From the NCBI RefSeq assembly GCF_003003995.1, contig NZ_PVWF01000003.1, forward strand, positions 1 to 64,000: a DNA stretch of 64,000 nucleotides, in the 5' to 3' direction. Positions 45,102-54,319 of this stretch are shown here, in pieces. The translations under genes were made by a program, and so were the position numbers. Source of the stretch: Pleurocapsa sp. CCALA 161. GTDB lineage: Bacteria; Cyanobacteriota; Cyanobacteriia; Cyanobacteriales; Xenococcaceae. Numbering within the stretch: the stretch's first letter is position 1; the number at the start of each line of letters is the position of its first letter. The notes under the pieces are model-generated. The model made no database searches, had not been told where the DNA came from, and saw only the letters and a list, made by a program, of their open reading frames with translations.

Positions 45102-46190
45102 TCAAAGAAAAGAATAATCTGTATAGCCAACTTTTGCGTTTTCAGTATCACCTCTACCGTAAAAAGTTCTGGGGTCAGGTTCATTTAAGGGAGCATTAGC
45201 AACAAATCTCTTGACCAAATCAGGATTAGCTAGATATGGTCTACCGTAAGAAACTAACTCGGCATTTCCAGAAGCGATCGCGCTATTTCCTGTCTCTTTG
45301 TTATAACCACCATTGGTAATAATATTTCCCTGATAAAGAGGACGAAAAATGGGTAAAACGGGATCAATAACCTGACGAGTCTTTAGGTCAACTTCATTGG
45401 CTTCCATTAGATGAATATATGCCAAATTAAAATTATTCAAGGCTTTGATTACGTAGCTAAAAGTGGCTTGAGGATCGGAGTCAACCATGCCATAAAAAGT
45501 ATTACTAGGAGATAATTTAATTCCAATACAGTCACCTCTCCAAACTTGAGTTACTGCTTCAACTACCTCTAGTAAAAAACGAGCGCGATTTTCTATCGAT
45601 CCACCATACTTATCCTGGCGTTGATTTGAACCATCCTGTAAAAATTGATCGATTAGATAACCAAAGGCGCCGTGTAACTCTACTCCATCAAAACCAGCCT
45701 GTTTTGCATTGACTGTTGCTTGACGAAATTGAGCAATAATTTCGGAGATTTCTGAGGTTTCCAAAGCATGAGGAGTTTCTATCTCTACCTTACCAATAGG
45801 AGTATGTAATTGACCTGTAGCTGCGATCGCACTTGGTGCAACTGGTTTTTCTCCATTAAGTAGAGCGGAATGAGCTACTCTGCCACTATGCCAAATTTGT
45901 AAAAATATTTTACCGCCCTGAGCGTGAACTGCATTAGTAACTAATTTCCAACCTTGAATTTGCTCCTCGTTATAAATACCAGGTACATTCATATATCCTT
46001 GACTGAGGGGAGATATCATAGTGCATTCAGTAATAATTAAACCAGCAGTGGCACGTTGAGCATAATATTCTGCCATTAACTGAGTGGGAATTGTCCCATC
46101 AGCACGTAAGCGAGTCATGGGAGCCATCACCACACGGTTGTCTAAATTATTTGAGCCTAATTGAAAAGAGTCAAAAAGATTAGAGTTCAT
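45102..46190 (-). CDS. Old Yellow Enzyme family alkene reductase
   Basis: FMN-dependent NAD(P)H oxidoreductase of 362 residues. NRVVMAPMTRLRAD binds FMN. The substrate-binding pair typical of OYE (His-Asn/His-His) lies in the GVELHGAFGYLIDQFLQDGSNQRQDKYGGSIENRARF stretch. C-terminal VSYGRPYLANPDLV. It reduces alpha,beta-unsaturated carbonyls or nitro compounds and is commonly induced by electrophile stress. Divergent from an HxlR regulator 108 bases away, its likely controller. Confidence 0.94.
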   Translation of the reverse strand: MNSNLFDSFQLGSNNLDNRVVMAPMTRLRADGTIPTQLMAEYYAQRATAGLIITECTMISPLSQGYMNVPGIYNEEQIQGWKLVTNAVHAQGGKIFLQIWHSGRVAHSALLNGEKPVAPSAIAATGQLHTPIGKVEIETPHALETSEISEIIAQFRQATVNAKQAGFDGVELHGAFGYLIDQFLQDGSNQRQDKYGGSIENRARFLLEVVEAVTQVWRGDCIGIKLSPSNTFYGMVDSDPQATFSYVIKALNNFNLAYIHLMEANEVDLKTRQVIDPVLPIFRPLYQGNIITNGGYNKETGNSAIASGNAELVSYGRPYLANPDLVKRFVANAPLNEPDPRTFYGRGDTENAKVGYTDYSFL

Positions 46191-46254
46191 AATTTGGATT
46201 TAGTTAATTTTTGCTTGAGTAGTAAATACCCTACTGATATCATTAAGCCTATCC

Positions 46255-46276
46255 GTACCATCAATCAAGAAGGTAC
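46255..46276. promoter_or_regulatory. Candidate HxlR operator
   Basis: GTACC - 12 bases - GGTAC dyad, 22 bases upstream of the HxlR start in the divergent OYE/HxlR spacer. HxlR proteins bind similar dyads; binding here is inference. Confidence 0.4.
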
Positions 46277-46298
46277 TCAAAAGTAAGATACATACCAA

Positions 46299-46652
46299 AT
46301 GGTGCGTAAATTAATCCGTAATCGTCCAGAACCCGAAATATTCACTCTTGATTGTCCTACTCAACAAGTTTTGGATATTATCGGCAATAAATGGAGTGTA
46401 ATTATTATTTATTGTCTTGCTTATCAAACCAGACGTTATAAACAATTGGAACGTAAAATAGAAGGGATTTCTCAAAAAGTTTTAACTCAAACTCTTCGTA
46501 AATTAGAACAGAATGGCTTGGTCAAAAGAAAAGTTTATCCAGCAGTTCCTGCACAGGTTGAATATTCTCTCACGCCTTTGGGTGAAACCCTAGTCGAACC
46601 TTTGTCTTTACTGGCAGAATGGAGCGAACAAAATGTATCAAAAATAAATTAA
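46299..46652 (+). CDS. HxlR-family transcriptional regulator
   Basis: 117-residue winged helix. Cys19 in LDCPTQQVLDIIGNKWS is the conserved position that senses electrophiles or redox in the HxlR/QorR/HypR group. RRYKQLERKIEGISQKVLTQTLRKLEQNGLVKRKVY is the recognition helix and wing. Divergent OYE suggests it derepresses the reductase on quinone or aldehyde stress. Its last codons and following bases occur again at 47443-47490. Confidence 0.9.
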   Translation: MVRKLIRNRPEPEIFTLDCPTQQVLDIIGNKWSVIIIYCLAYQTRRYKQLERKIEGISQKVLTQTLRKLEQNGLVKRKVYPAVPAQVEYSLTPLGETLVEPLSLLAEWSEQNVSKIN

Positions 46653-46704
46653 TAAATCAAACTTATGCTTGAAAATTCTGCTGCAACTATCCAAAAGCGA
46701 TCGC
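46613..46704 (+). repeat. Junction duplication, copy 1 (HxlR tail plus alpha-mannosidase head)
   Basis: End of the HxlR gene (from GGCAGAATGGAGCG) runs straight into a decayed copy of the first ~13 codons of the alpha-mannosidase gene (ATG at 46665, then LENSAATIQK-like and a HIP1 site). Matches copy 2 at 47443-47531. Confidence 0.8.
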
Positions 46705-46747
46705 AAACTTCTCCGCATTCTTTTTTAGATTTTAGATAGTCTTTTTT

Positions 46748-47341
46748 CTAAGAAATTTCAGATTGCTGCTCGAAAACAATTTCTTCATAGAACTGCTCGA
46801 TCGCTAAACTTAAACTAATACTTTTAAGCTCTACGAGATCGCCCGCTCGATAGCTTAGAATCAACCAATCTCCCGCATCGTTTTTGTGATAAATATCAAT
46901 CGCTATCTCATCAGAACTCACTAAAACATAATCAACCAAATTTGGATTGCGGCGATATTTTTCAAACTTTTTGCCTCGGTCATAAGCCTCAGTGCTATCC
47001 GATAAAACCTCAACAATTAAACAGGGATAGGTAATATATTGAGTGCTAGAATTATCTTGCGGATCGCAAGTGACACTTAGATCGGGATAGGTATAGTTGT
47101 GAGTATTGAAGATATTAACCTTTAAGTCTGAATTAAAAACACTACACTTACTACCCCGCAAGTGAGTCTTGATTAAAATGCCAATATTCAGTTTAATGGC
47201 ACTATGATTTTTTGTGCCTCCACTCATCGCATACACGCGACCATCGATTAGCTCATGCCTTTCTAATTGTTGCTCCTCCCAAACAAAATACTCTTCAGGT
47301 GTAAAGTGTCGCTCTTGCTCTCTAGCTGCAATCATAACCAT
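46748..47341 (-). CDS. Uma2-family (DUF820) endonuclease-like protein
   Basis: 197 residues. RHFTPEEYFVWEEQQLERHELIDGRVYAMSGGTKNHSAI is the typical Uma2 start. The core has YTYPDLSVTCDPQDN (Asp), YPCLIVEVLSDSTEAYDRGKKFEKYR (Glu and downstream Lys) and VDYVLVSSDEIAIDIYHK. It belongs to a different subgroup from the one at 24677. Two junction duplicates flank it, so it sits inside an insertion zone. Start ATG at 47341 or 47335. Confidence 0.9.
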   Translation of the reverse strand: MVMIAAREQERHFTPEEYFVWEEQQLERHELIDGRVYAMSGGTKNHSAIKLNIGILIKTHLRGSKCSVFNSDLKVNIFNTHNYTYPDLSVTCDPQDNSSTQYITYPCLIVEVLSDSTEAYDRGKKFEKYRRNPNLVDYVLVSSDEIAIDIYHKNDAGDWLILSYRAGDLVELKSISLSLAIEQFYEEIVFEQQSEIS

Positions 47342-47762
47342 CTCCTATTTAAAAGTAGTGATACCAACTTAAAGTTCATACCCTAATCCTCGCAAATTCT
47401 CCCGAATTGCCACCTCTAACTTAGCCGATTCTTTATTTTTACGGGCAGAATGGAGCGAACAAAATATATCAAAAATAAATTAAGAAATTAAACTTATGCT
47501 TGAAAACCCTGCTGGAACTATTCAAAAAGCGGTTAGGCTTCGCCTAGCCTTTGGATCGCCAATTAACGATAGTTAGTGAAGTTAGAGATACAGCATAGTG
47601 TATTTGTTGGGTTTCGCGGACTCTATCCAACCTACAAGATCGGCGATCACACTAACGTTATTTAAGCGTATTTTTATTTTACAGTAGCAAAGAACTGAAC
47701 GTCGCATTTTGAGATATAATCATATACCCAGAACACCTGTACAACAAGCCCTTGAAACCTCG
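47342..47762. other. Intergenic region before the methyltransferase, with junction copy 2
   Basis: Contains the duplicated junction (47443-47531), followed by a small palindromic repeat (about 47531-47560, TTAGGCTTCGCCTA). The rest is AT-rich; no gene seen. Confidence 0.5.
47443..47531 (+). repeat. Junction duplication, copy 2
   Basis: Repeats the HxlR gene end (GGCAGAATGGAGCGAACAAA) and the alpha-mannosidase start (ATG at 47496, LENPAGTIQK-like). The intact third copy of the second part is 50488-50536 at the true start of the mannosidase. Confidence 0.8.
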
Positions 47763-48821
47763 ATGAACTCTCATCTTACCGCTCTAAATACTCTACGCTT
47801 GCCCCAGAGAAGGAGCAAGGAGTTAGTTGCTGTTTCGTTATTTTCAGGTGGTGGTGGATTAGATCTAGGCTTATCGCTGGCAGGGTTTGACTTCAGGTAT
47901 GCGAATGATGAAGTTCAATATTATTGCGATACCATTTCCTATAATTTTCAAAACTGTGTAACAGAACCTAAAGACATCAGAGACTTGAAGGGGCAAAAAA
48001 TCAAAGAGCTTGTGAAGTCAGAGAGAATAAGCCTCATAGCAGGAGGTCCCCCATGTCAGGCATTTAGCATTTTAGGCAAAAGAGGCTCATTCTCAGATTT
48101 ACGAGGACAACTTGTTTTTGACTATATTCGTCTTATCAATGAGTTAGAGCCTGAAGCCTTTGTTTTTGAGAATGTTCCAGGTCTATTAACTCTTAATGGT
48201 GGTGAAGATTGGGAAAAGCTTTATTACCATTTTCAAGTTGAAACTGGATATGACCTTTACACTTCCACTCTAAATTCTGCTAATTATGGAGTACCGCAGA
48301 TCAGAAAGAGGGTCTTTGTTGTGGGCTTCCGCCAGCCTACTGAATTTGTATTTCCTGATCCTGAGTACCGTGATCCATCAAGTTTAGATTTGCTTAATCA
48401 GCACTTACCAGACTGGATACCTGCAAAGTTTGCCTTAGAAAACGTCGATGGACTGTGCAACCATGACATTCGTATTCATGGGGATAGAGTACGTAGTCGA
48501 TATGAGCAAATCCCTCAAGGTGGAAGAGACAAGATAGACCACACAGATAGAATTGACCCTGAAAGACCTTCAGGGACAGTGTTAGTTGGTTCTAAAGCTG
48601 GAGGTGGTAGACCTCATATTCATCCATATCATCCTCGGCACATTACTGTAAGAGAAGCAGCACGTCTTCAATCATTTCCAGACTGGTATAGATTTTTGGG
48701 AACCTCGACAGCACAGTACAGGCAGGTCGGTAACGCGGTACCTCCATTGCTTGCGCTTGCAGTCGGAAAGTCTATCAGGACTGCCCTGGAAAGCCTGAAG
48801 AAAAAGGAGTTAGTATTTTGA
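47763..48821 (+). CDS. DNA (cytosine-5) methyltransferase
   Basis: C5-MTase of about 352 residues. Motif I VSLFSGGGGLDLGLSLAGF, motif IV GGPPCQAFSILGKRG with the catalytic Cys, motif VI FVFENVPGLL, motif VIII PQIRKRVFVVGFR, motif IX/X TVREAARLQSFPDWYRF and RQVGNAVPPLLALAVG. The variable target-recognition region (about 215-290) is short. TTG 47709 is also in frame, but ATG 47763 is better. Its stop overlaps the next gene by 4 bases, forming a type II-like restriction-modification unit. Confidence 0.95.
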   Translation: MNSHLTALNTLRLPQRRSKELVAVSLFSGGGGLDLGLSLAGFDFRYANDEVQYYCDTISYNFQNCVTEPKDIRDLKGQKIKELVKSERISLIAGGPPCQAFSILGKRGSFSDLRGQLVFDYIRLINELEPEAFVFENVPGLLTLNGGEDWEKLYYHFQVETGYDLYTSTLNSANYGVPQIRKRVFVVGFRQPTEFVFPDPEYRDPSSLDLLNQHLPDWIPAKFALENVDGLCNHDIRIHGDRVRSRYEQIPQGGRDKIDHTDRIDPERPSGTVLVGSKAGGGRPHIHPYHPRHITVREAARLQSFPDWYRFLGTSTAQYRQVGNAVPPLLALAVGKSIRTALESLKKKELVF

Positions 48822-50317
48822 CACTTCCTTACCCTGGATATTCATGGTCTTTCAATCACCATATGGGAAGAGTAAACTCAAGAGAAGTTTTTGCTCTTCT
48901 TGATTCAGCGTATCGGTTCAGGCGATATTCTAACTATCGTGCATTGGTTAACCAGGCTTTAGTCGCCGAAGGAATTTTCACCCCAAATGTTAGAGCAGAT
49001 TCTGGTCAAATAGATGCTTGGCGTGATTACCAGCAGATCCTACCTGATTTAGGTTTAATTTATTCGACAAGATATATTAAACAACCACAATTAACACCAA
49101 TCGGATTAATGTTCATTGATGGTACGATTGGTTACTCTGAACTTTTTTCTACTCAAGTTCTTGCTTATCAATACCCGAATGGACATAAGACAGCTATATC
49201 TCCTGCGGTGAAAGGAGAATTATCACAAGCAGGAATCAGTATTCCAGCAAATAGAATGGAATTGGATATCAATTCAGGAATTCTGATAAAGCCAGGAGTG
49301 TTGATTCTACAAATCTTGCTTGAACTGTATCGGCAAGGATATTCTCCAACTCTAGACACTCGTGAATGTCTTCTAGCGCTTGTACCAACAATTCGCAATA
49401 GCGACTGGCAAGAGGCTTACACAAGATTATTGCAACTGAGACAAACGGGTAACACGTCCGAAGCAGATCAGCGAAGACTGCGAGATGTTCAAGAGTGGTT
49501 TCAGTTTCTGGGTCAAGGTGATTTTGCTGTTAAACAAGGCAATAGAATCTCTTTGGCACCTAGCGTTTTGGCAGAAATTGAGCAGCTTCAAACTATTTTA
49601 GATTTTCATGCTGATCCAGTAACTTTTTGGATACCACAAAGTTCAGTTGAGCTTGAAAATGCTCTAGCTTGGTATGGCTTCTTTGGTAGCCCAAGCATTG
49701 AATCTCAATGGATAACACCAGATGAGTTACGTAGCCAAGAATACCTCTCAGAGAATTATCCTGATCACGAATTACTAGATGAAATCGATAGTCCTTCTGT
49801 AATTGTCGAGATATCAGAAATTAATCTCAGACCTTTTTCACCAAGCATTCCTGAGATTGTTGATGTTGATGTCACCGTTGATGTAGAAAGTCTGATTCAG
49901 GGCAGGCTACGATTGCGTGATAAAACACGTCAACATCAAGAAATCGTTGCACGGCTTGCTACAAAACTGACAGAACTCTCGTATAACGTGGCAGACGATC
50001 CGAACTCAGTAGATTTGCTTGCGGAGAAAGACGGTTTTGAAACTATTTTTGAGGTTAAGACTATCAATCGTCGGAATTTTCAACCACGTATCCGTTTGGG
50101 TGTAGGGCAACTATCGGAGTATCGATACAGAAGGCAACTTCAAACTCAAGTAAGACCAAATTCTATCTTGGTTCTTGGCAACACTCTGCAACTTCCAACA
50201 TGGACACCCGATTATTTTTCATCTGATATAAATATCGGACTCCTCTGCTCAAGGGCAGACTCATTTTTAGCGTTAACTGCTGGAGCGGTTGAGCTTGAGG
50301 TTCAAAATGCTAGTTGA
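48818..50317 (+). CDS. Probable type II restriction endonuclease, partner of the C5-methyltransferase
   Basis: 499 residues, not recognised as a known enzyme. The C-terminal ~140 residues carry a PD-(D/E)xK-like core: SVDLLAEKDGFETIFEVKTI with D, then E-V-K, after a helix TKLTELSYNVADDP, then RLGVGQLSEYRYRRQL. This matches nucleases that read as DxxxxxxxxxExK. The N-terminal ~250 residues could be the target-recognition or helical domain. It starts at TTG 48818, overlapping the methyltransferase stop by 4 bases, which implies coupled expression. The nuclease call comes from motif plus gene pairing. Confidence 0.75.
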   Translation: MTLPYPGYSWSFNHHMGRVNSREVFALLDSAYRFRRYSNYRALVNQALVAEGIFTPNVRADSGQIDAWRDYQQILPDLGLIYSTRYIKQPQLTPIGLMFIDGTIGYSELFSTQVLAYQYPNGHKTAISPAVKGELSQAGISIPANRMELDINSGILIKPGVLILQILLELYRQGYSPTLDTRECLLALVPTIRNSDWQEAYTRLLQLRQTGNTSEADQRRLRDVQEWFQFLGQGDFAVKQGNRISLAPSVLAEIEQLQTILDFHADPVTFWIPQSSVELENALAWYGFFGSPSIESQWITPDELRSQEYLSENYPDHELLDEIDSPSVIVEISEINLRPFSPSIPEIVDVDVTVDVESLIQGRLRLRDKTRQHQEIVARLATKLTELSYNVADDPNSVDLLAEKDGFETIFEVKTINRRNFQPRIRLGVGQLSEYRYRRQLQTQVRPNSILVLGNTLQLPTWTPDYFSSDINIGLLCSRADSFLALTAGAVELEVQNAS

Positions 50318-50495
50318 GGGCTTAGAACACCTTACCATCAACTACCATCACAAGTATTTCTACGTACTGCCCTCACCGAGGACTAAAACAAGCTAAATAT
50401 TTATTATGCGGAATAATTCCGTATAACCACTCTTTTCGAGGAGAATATACAGAATCTTTCCTTAGTATTTACTTTGCAAACAGTCTCTTAAACTT

Positions 50496-53400
50496 ATGCT
50501 GGAAAACCCTGTTCTAACTATCCAAAAAGCGATCGCTAAATTACGACAATTAGTGCAATCAGAGGTACAAGCTAGTTGGCAGGATTTAGGCAATACTTCA
50601 GTACCAGCAGATCTGATTAAATCTCCCACAGCAACACTGAACGACAAAGGCTATGTAGTTTTTCCTTCAGGACAAGAGGTTAAATGGCTAGGGCAGCAGA
50701 TTGTTATTCCCCAAACACTACAGGGTTATCCCATCGAGGGGTTGAGTTTACGTTTAGTCTTAACTTGGTGGGCGACAGATGCTCAAATATTTATTAACGG
50801 GGAGTTGGTGCAGCAGGGGGATTTATTTGATTCTTCAGCGCGGGTATTAATTACAGATTATGCTCAACCAGGACAAGAATATCTGGTTACTATTCGCCTG
50901 GTTAGTCCGCATCATGATATTGGGGCTTTAATGCGATCGCATTTGATTTATGAACAAGTAAATACTCCCCAAAATATCGACCCTGGTTTAGTTGCGGATG
51001 AAATTACTGTTTTAAGCAAGTATCTGTCTCAATTTAAACCCGCAGATTTAGAGGTGTTAGCAGCAAAATTAAATCGGTTTGACTGGCAGCATCTAGCACA
51101 GGCTGATAAGTTTAACGATGATTTGGCACAGTTGCGATCGCGCTTATTACCCTTGGCACAGGATATTAAACAGCGTCGTTTTAATTTACTCGGTCATGCT
51201 CACCTGGACATGGCTTGGTTATGGACAACAGATGAAACCTATGAAGTTGCGGAACGAACTTTTAAATCTGTCCTGAATCTACAGCAAGATTTTCCCGCTC
51301 TTACTTTTGGTCATACTAGCCCTGCCTTATACGAGTGGATTGAGCATAATCGCCCTGAGTTGTTTAAGTCAATTCAGGCTGCCGTTAGATCCAATAAATG
51401 GGAAATATTAGGCGGGATGTGGGTTGAACCTGAAACTAACTTAGTGAGTGGTGAATCGTTAATCCGACAATTTATCTATGGACAGCAATACAATCAGGAG
51501 AAGTTTGGCGAAATAGCTAAAGTTGCTTGGCTACCTGATAGCTTTGGGTTTACTTGGCAACTACCCCAAATTATGCAACAGTGCGGGATTGAATATTTTG
51601 TAACGGGTAAACTGCACTGGAATGACACGACCAAGTTTCCTCATGGCTGTTTCTGGTGGGAGTCTCCCGACGGGACGCAGTTATTAACTCTCATGTCTCC
51701 TCCCAATGTGACGGGAGTAATGGATACGAACCCGATTACCATGACTAACTATGGAGTTGATTGGGAAGTGCAGACAGGTTTACAGGAGATATTTTGGCTA
51801 CCAGGAGTAGGCGATCATGGCGGTGGCCCAACTAGAGATATGTTGGAGGTTGCTGCTAAATGGCATAACTCCCCATTTTTTCCGCAAATTGAGTTTGTTA
51901 CTGCTAGGGATTATTTGAGGCGGATTGGAGGAGGTTTCGCGCAAAGTCGTTTATCCCGCTTAGTTTGGGGCCAAGACGCAAAGGAAGATAAGAAGAAGAT
52001 GTCAGGGAATGCTCAGGGCGCAGCAGGTATGGAAGAGGATAAAGGGATTACTCGGCATCAGTTTCCGATATGGCGAGATGAGCTTTATCTAGAATTGCAC
52101 CGTGGTTGTTATACGGTTCATGCCGATCAGAAAAAATATAATCGCCGTTGTGAAAGGTTACTCTATGAGGCGGAGTTGTGGTCAACTTTGGCAATGCTGC
52201 TTTGTGGAGACAGGTTTGATATTCAGCCACTATTTCCCAATATAAAAAAAATAATTGAAAAAGCAGGTTTTTGTCAAGCAAATCCTCAACAGCTAGTGGA
52301 AATTGCCTGGAAGAAGGTTTTATTTAATCAGTTTCACGATATCTTGCCTGGAACATCGATCGCCGAAGTTTTTACAGAAGCTAATCGAGACTGGGAGGAG
52401 GCGATCGCTCTAGGAGAAAGTCTTTTGCAACATGCTTTGAATACCATTGCTACAAGTATTAAGTTGCCTGACGCGCCCGAAGCGAATGCTGTACCTATAG
52501 TTGTGTTTAACTCTCTGAACTGGAAGCGATCGCAAATAGTAACTCTAGAAGATTCTAGATTTAATGATGAACATCTCTTTTGGCTCTGGGATCATCAAGG
52601 AAACAGAATTTCTGCTAATAGCAATCAAGCAGGTAAATTGAGTTTTCTGGCTCAAGATATTCCAGGGGTAGGCTACAGTCTGTATTGGTTGTGTCAAGAG
52701 TTGGGAACTAGATCGCAGGATGAATTTAAAGTGGATTACCTGTTAGAAAATAATTATTTAAAAGTTATTGTTAATCCCCAAACTGGCAATTTAGATAGTA
52801 TTTTTGACAAGATCAATGAACGAGAAGTATTGCGATCGCCTGCCAATAAACTACAGGCTTTTACAGACCAAGGACAGTATTGGGATGCTTGGAATATCGA
52901 TCCAGAATATGAGCAGCAGCAATTATCTGATACTCAACTAACATCAATTGAGTGGTTAGAAGATAGCGAATTCAAACAGGTAATTAGAGTAATTAAACAG
53001 TTTAATAGTTCAGAATTTATTCAAGACTATATATTAAAAACACAGGAAAATCTCTTAACCATAAAAAACACGGTTGATTGGCAGGAAACCCATATCATGG
53101 TCAAGGTGGCATTTCCCTTAAATCTAACTAGCGATTATGTTACCTACGAAATTCCCTGTGGCACAATTCAACGTACTACCAAACCGCAAACACCAGCAGA
53201 AAAAGCTCAATGGGAAGTACCCGCCTTAAATTGGGCGGATTTAACAGACGAAAAAGCAAACTACGGAGTTAGTTTACTTAACGATTGCAAGTATGGTTAT
53301 GATGCTCAACCAAATCAACTGCGCCTAACTTTATTGAGGGCAGCGACTTGGCCAGATCCACAGAGCGATCGCAGAATCCATCATTTTACCTATTGTATCT

Positions 53401-53777
53401 ATCCCCATCAAAATAGCTGGCAAGAAGCCAACACTGTCCAAAAAGGTTATGAATTAAATACGCCCTTGCAGACAGTAATTCTGACTCAACCAGAGCAAAA
53501 TAATCATCATAGTCAGCAACTACCAACTGAAAGTGAATTATTAAATTTATCTACCGACAACTTAATTTTAATGGCGTTGCAGTTATCTAATCATCAATTA
53601 ACTTTACGTTGCTATGAAGCGTGGGGAACAGAAACGAAGCTTAAGCTTAGAAGTGACTTAAATCTAGAGTTAGATAAGCAAATTGATTGTTTAGGGAGAA
53701 AACAGCTGAACAATCAAAAACTAAATCAACTTAAACCTTATCAAATTAGTAGTTTTCAACTCAAAAAATATCTCTAA
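50496..53777 (+). CDS. Alpha-mannosidase (glycoside hydrolase family 38)
   Basis: 1,093 residues. The N-terminal ~230 residues form a helical/beta domain. The GH38 catalytic core begins at FNLLGHAHLDMAWLWTTDETYEVAERTF with the zinc-binding HxD. WLPDSFGFTWQLPQIMQQCG contains the catalytic Asp nucleophile. HDILPGTSIAEVF follows, then C-terminal beta domains. It likely trims mannose from glycans, possibly intracellular recycling since no signal peptide is seen. ATG at 50496. Its first ~13 codons are duplicated twice upstream (46665 and 47496), with an RM unit between. Confidence 0.93.
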   Translation: MLENPVLTIQKAIAKLRQLVQSEVQASWQDLGNTSVPADLIKSPTATLNDKGYVVFPSGQEVKWLGQQIVIPQTLQGYPIEGLSLRLVLTWWATDAQIFINGELVQQGDLFDSSARVLITDYAQPGQEYLVTIRLVSPHHDIGALMRSHLIYEQVNTPQNIDPGLVADEITVLSKYLSQFKPADLEVLAAKLNRFDWQHLAQADKFNDDLAQLRSRLLPLAQDIKQRRFNLLGHAHLDMAWLWTTDETYEVAERTFKSVLNLQQDFPALTFGHTSPALYEWIEHNRPELFKSIQAAVRSNKWEILGGMWVEPETNLVSGESLIRQFIYGQQYNQEKFGEIAKVAWLPDSFGFTWQLPQIMQQCGIEYFVTGKLHWNDTTKFPHGCFWWESPDGTQLLTLMSPPNVTGVMDTNPITMTNYGVDWEVQTGLQEIFWLPGVGDHGGGPTRDMLEVAAKWHNSPFFPQIEFVTARDYLRRIGGGFAQSRLSRLVWGQDAKEDKKKMSGNAQGAAGMEEDKGITRHQFPIWRDELYLELHRGCYTVHADQKKYNRRCERLLYEAELWSTLAMLLCGDRFDIQPLFPNIKKIIEKAGFCQANPQQLVEIAWKKVLFNQFHDILPGTSIAEVFTEANRDWEEAIALGESLLQHALNTIATSIKLPDAPEANAVPIVVFNSLNWKRSQIVTLEDSRFNDEHLFWLWDHQGNRISANSNQAGKLSFLAQDIPGVGYSLYWLCQELGTRSQDEFKVDYLLENNYLKVIVNPQTGNLDSIFDKINEREVLRSPANKLQAFTDQGQYWDAWNIDPEYEQQQLSDTQLTSIEWLEDSEFKQVIRVIKQFNSSEFIQDYILKTQENLLTIKNTVDWQETHIMVKVAFPLNLTSDYVTYEIPCGTIQRTTKPQTPAEKAQWEVPALNWADLTDEKANYGVSLLNDCKYGYDAQPNQLRLTLLRAATWPDPQSDRRIHHFTYCIYPHQNSWQEANTVQKGYELNTPLQTVILTQPEQNNHHSQQLPTESELLNLSTDNLILMALQLSNHQLTLRCYEAWGTETKLKLRSDLNLELDKQIDCLGRKQLNNQKLNQLKPYQISSFQLKKYL

Positions 53778-54092
53778 ATACAGCTAATCTAAATTAATTT
53801 CTTTTATCAACCATCAATAATTAGAAATTACTCTAAATAGTTCAAAAGTAAAAATATTAATAACTACTCCATAATTTTACTAAGATTGCTTTAAACTTGA
53901 CTATGTTATTGTAATGCAGTTAGAGAATAATCCTTTGCTCTAGCCTGGGTTAAGATTTATTTCTCTTAGGAAAAGAAGTTCTCATAACTGGATGCACTGG
54001 AGGAAAGAGACAAATTTATTCTTAAATAAGTGGGTGAAATTAAATAGACAATGCTTAAATCATTGATTTGTAGAGAAAGCAAAGCTGGCTAC

Positions 54093-54237
54093 TATAGCCG
54101 TACAAAGTTATATTAGGGCAAGTTTAGTTAACTGTTCGTAGGTAGTACGGCGCGTTTTTGGTAAGAGTATTCTTACCAAAAAGCCGCCTTAGGTAGTAGG
54201 TAGTAAATGTCCGAACTTGAGTACGTATTACTATAGT
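54093..54237. repeat. TATAG-ended dispersed element (copy 2) with internal hairpin
   Basis: TATAGCCGTACAAAGTTATA at its left end matches 5132-5156 (25 bases, 2 differences). The right end reads CTATAG near 54232-54237. It carries GGTAGTA heptads. Boundaries are approximate. Confidence 0.5.
54155..54182. repeat. 12-bp-stem perfect hairpin
   Basis: TTTTTGGTAAGA (54155-54166), GTAT loop, TCTTACCAAAAA (54171-54182), flanked by GGC/GCC. It could be a terminator-like or repeat-derived structure upstream of rfbC. Confidence 0.6.
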
Positions 54238-54319
54238 CGTTAGTTGCTGTATCTTTGATAAATAATTATGCCTGCTTCCCTAAATACCAATAGCAAATAA
54301 CTATTAGATCAAAAGCTTT

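Larger units (their letters stand above)
53778..54319. other. Intergenic region between alpha-mannosidase and rfbC
   Basis: Holds the repeat element at 54093-54237 and a 12-bp-stem hairpin at 54155-54182. The first 250 bases are AT-rich without visible genes. It should contain the promoter of the rhamnose cluster. Confidence 0.5.
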
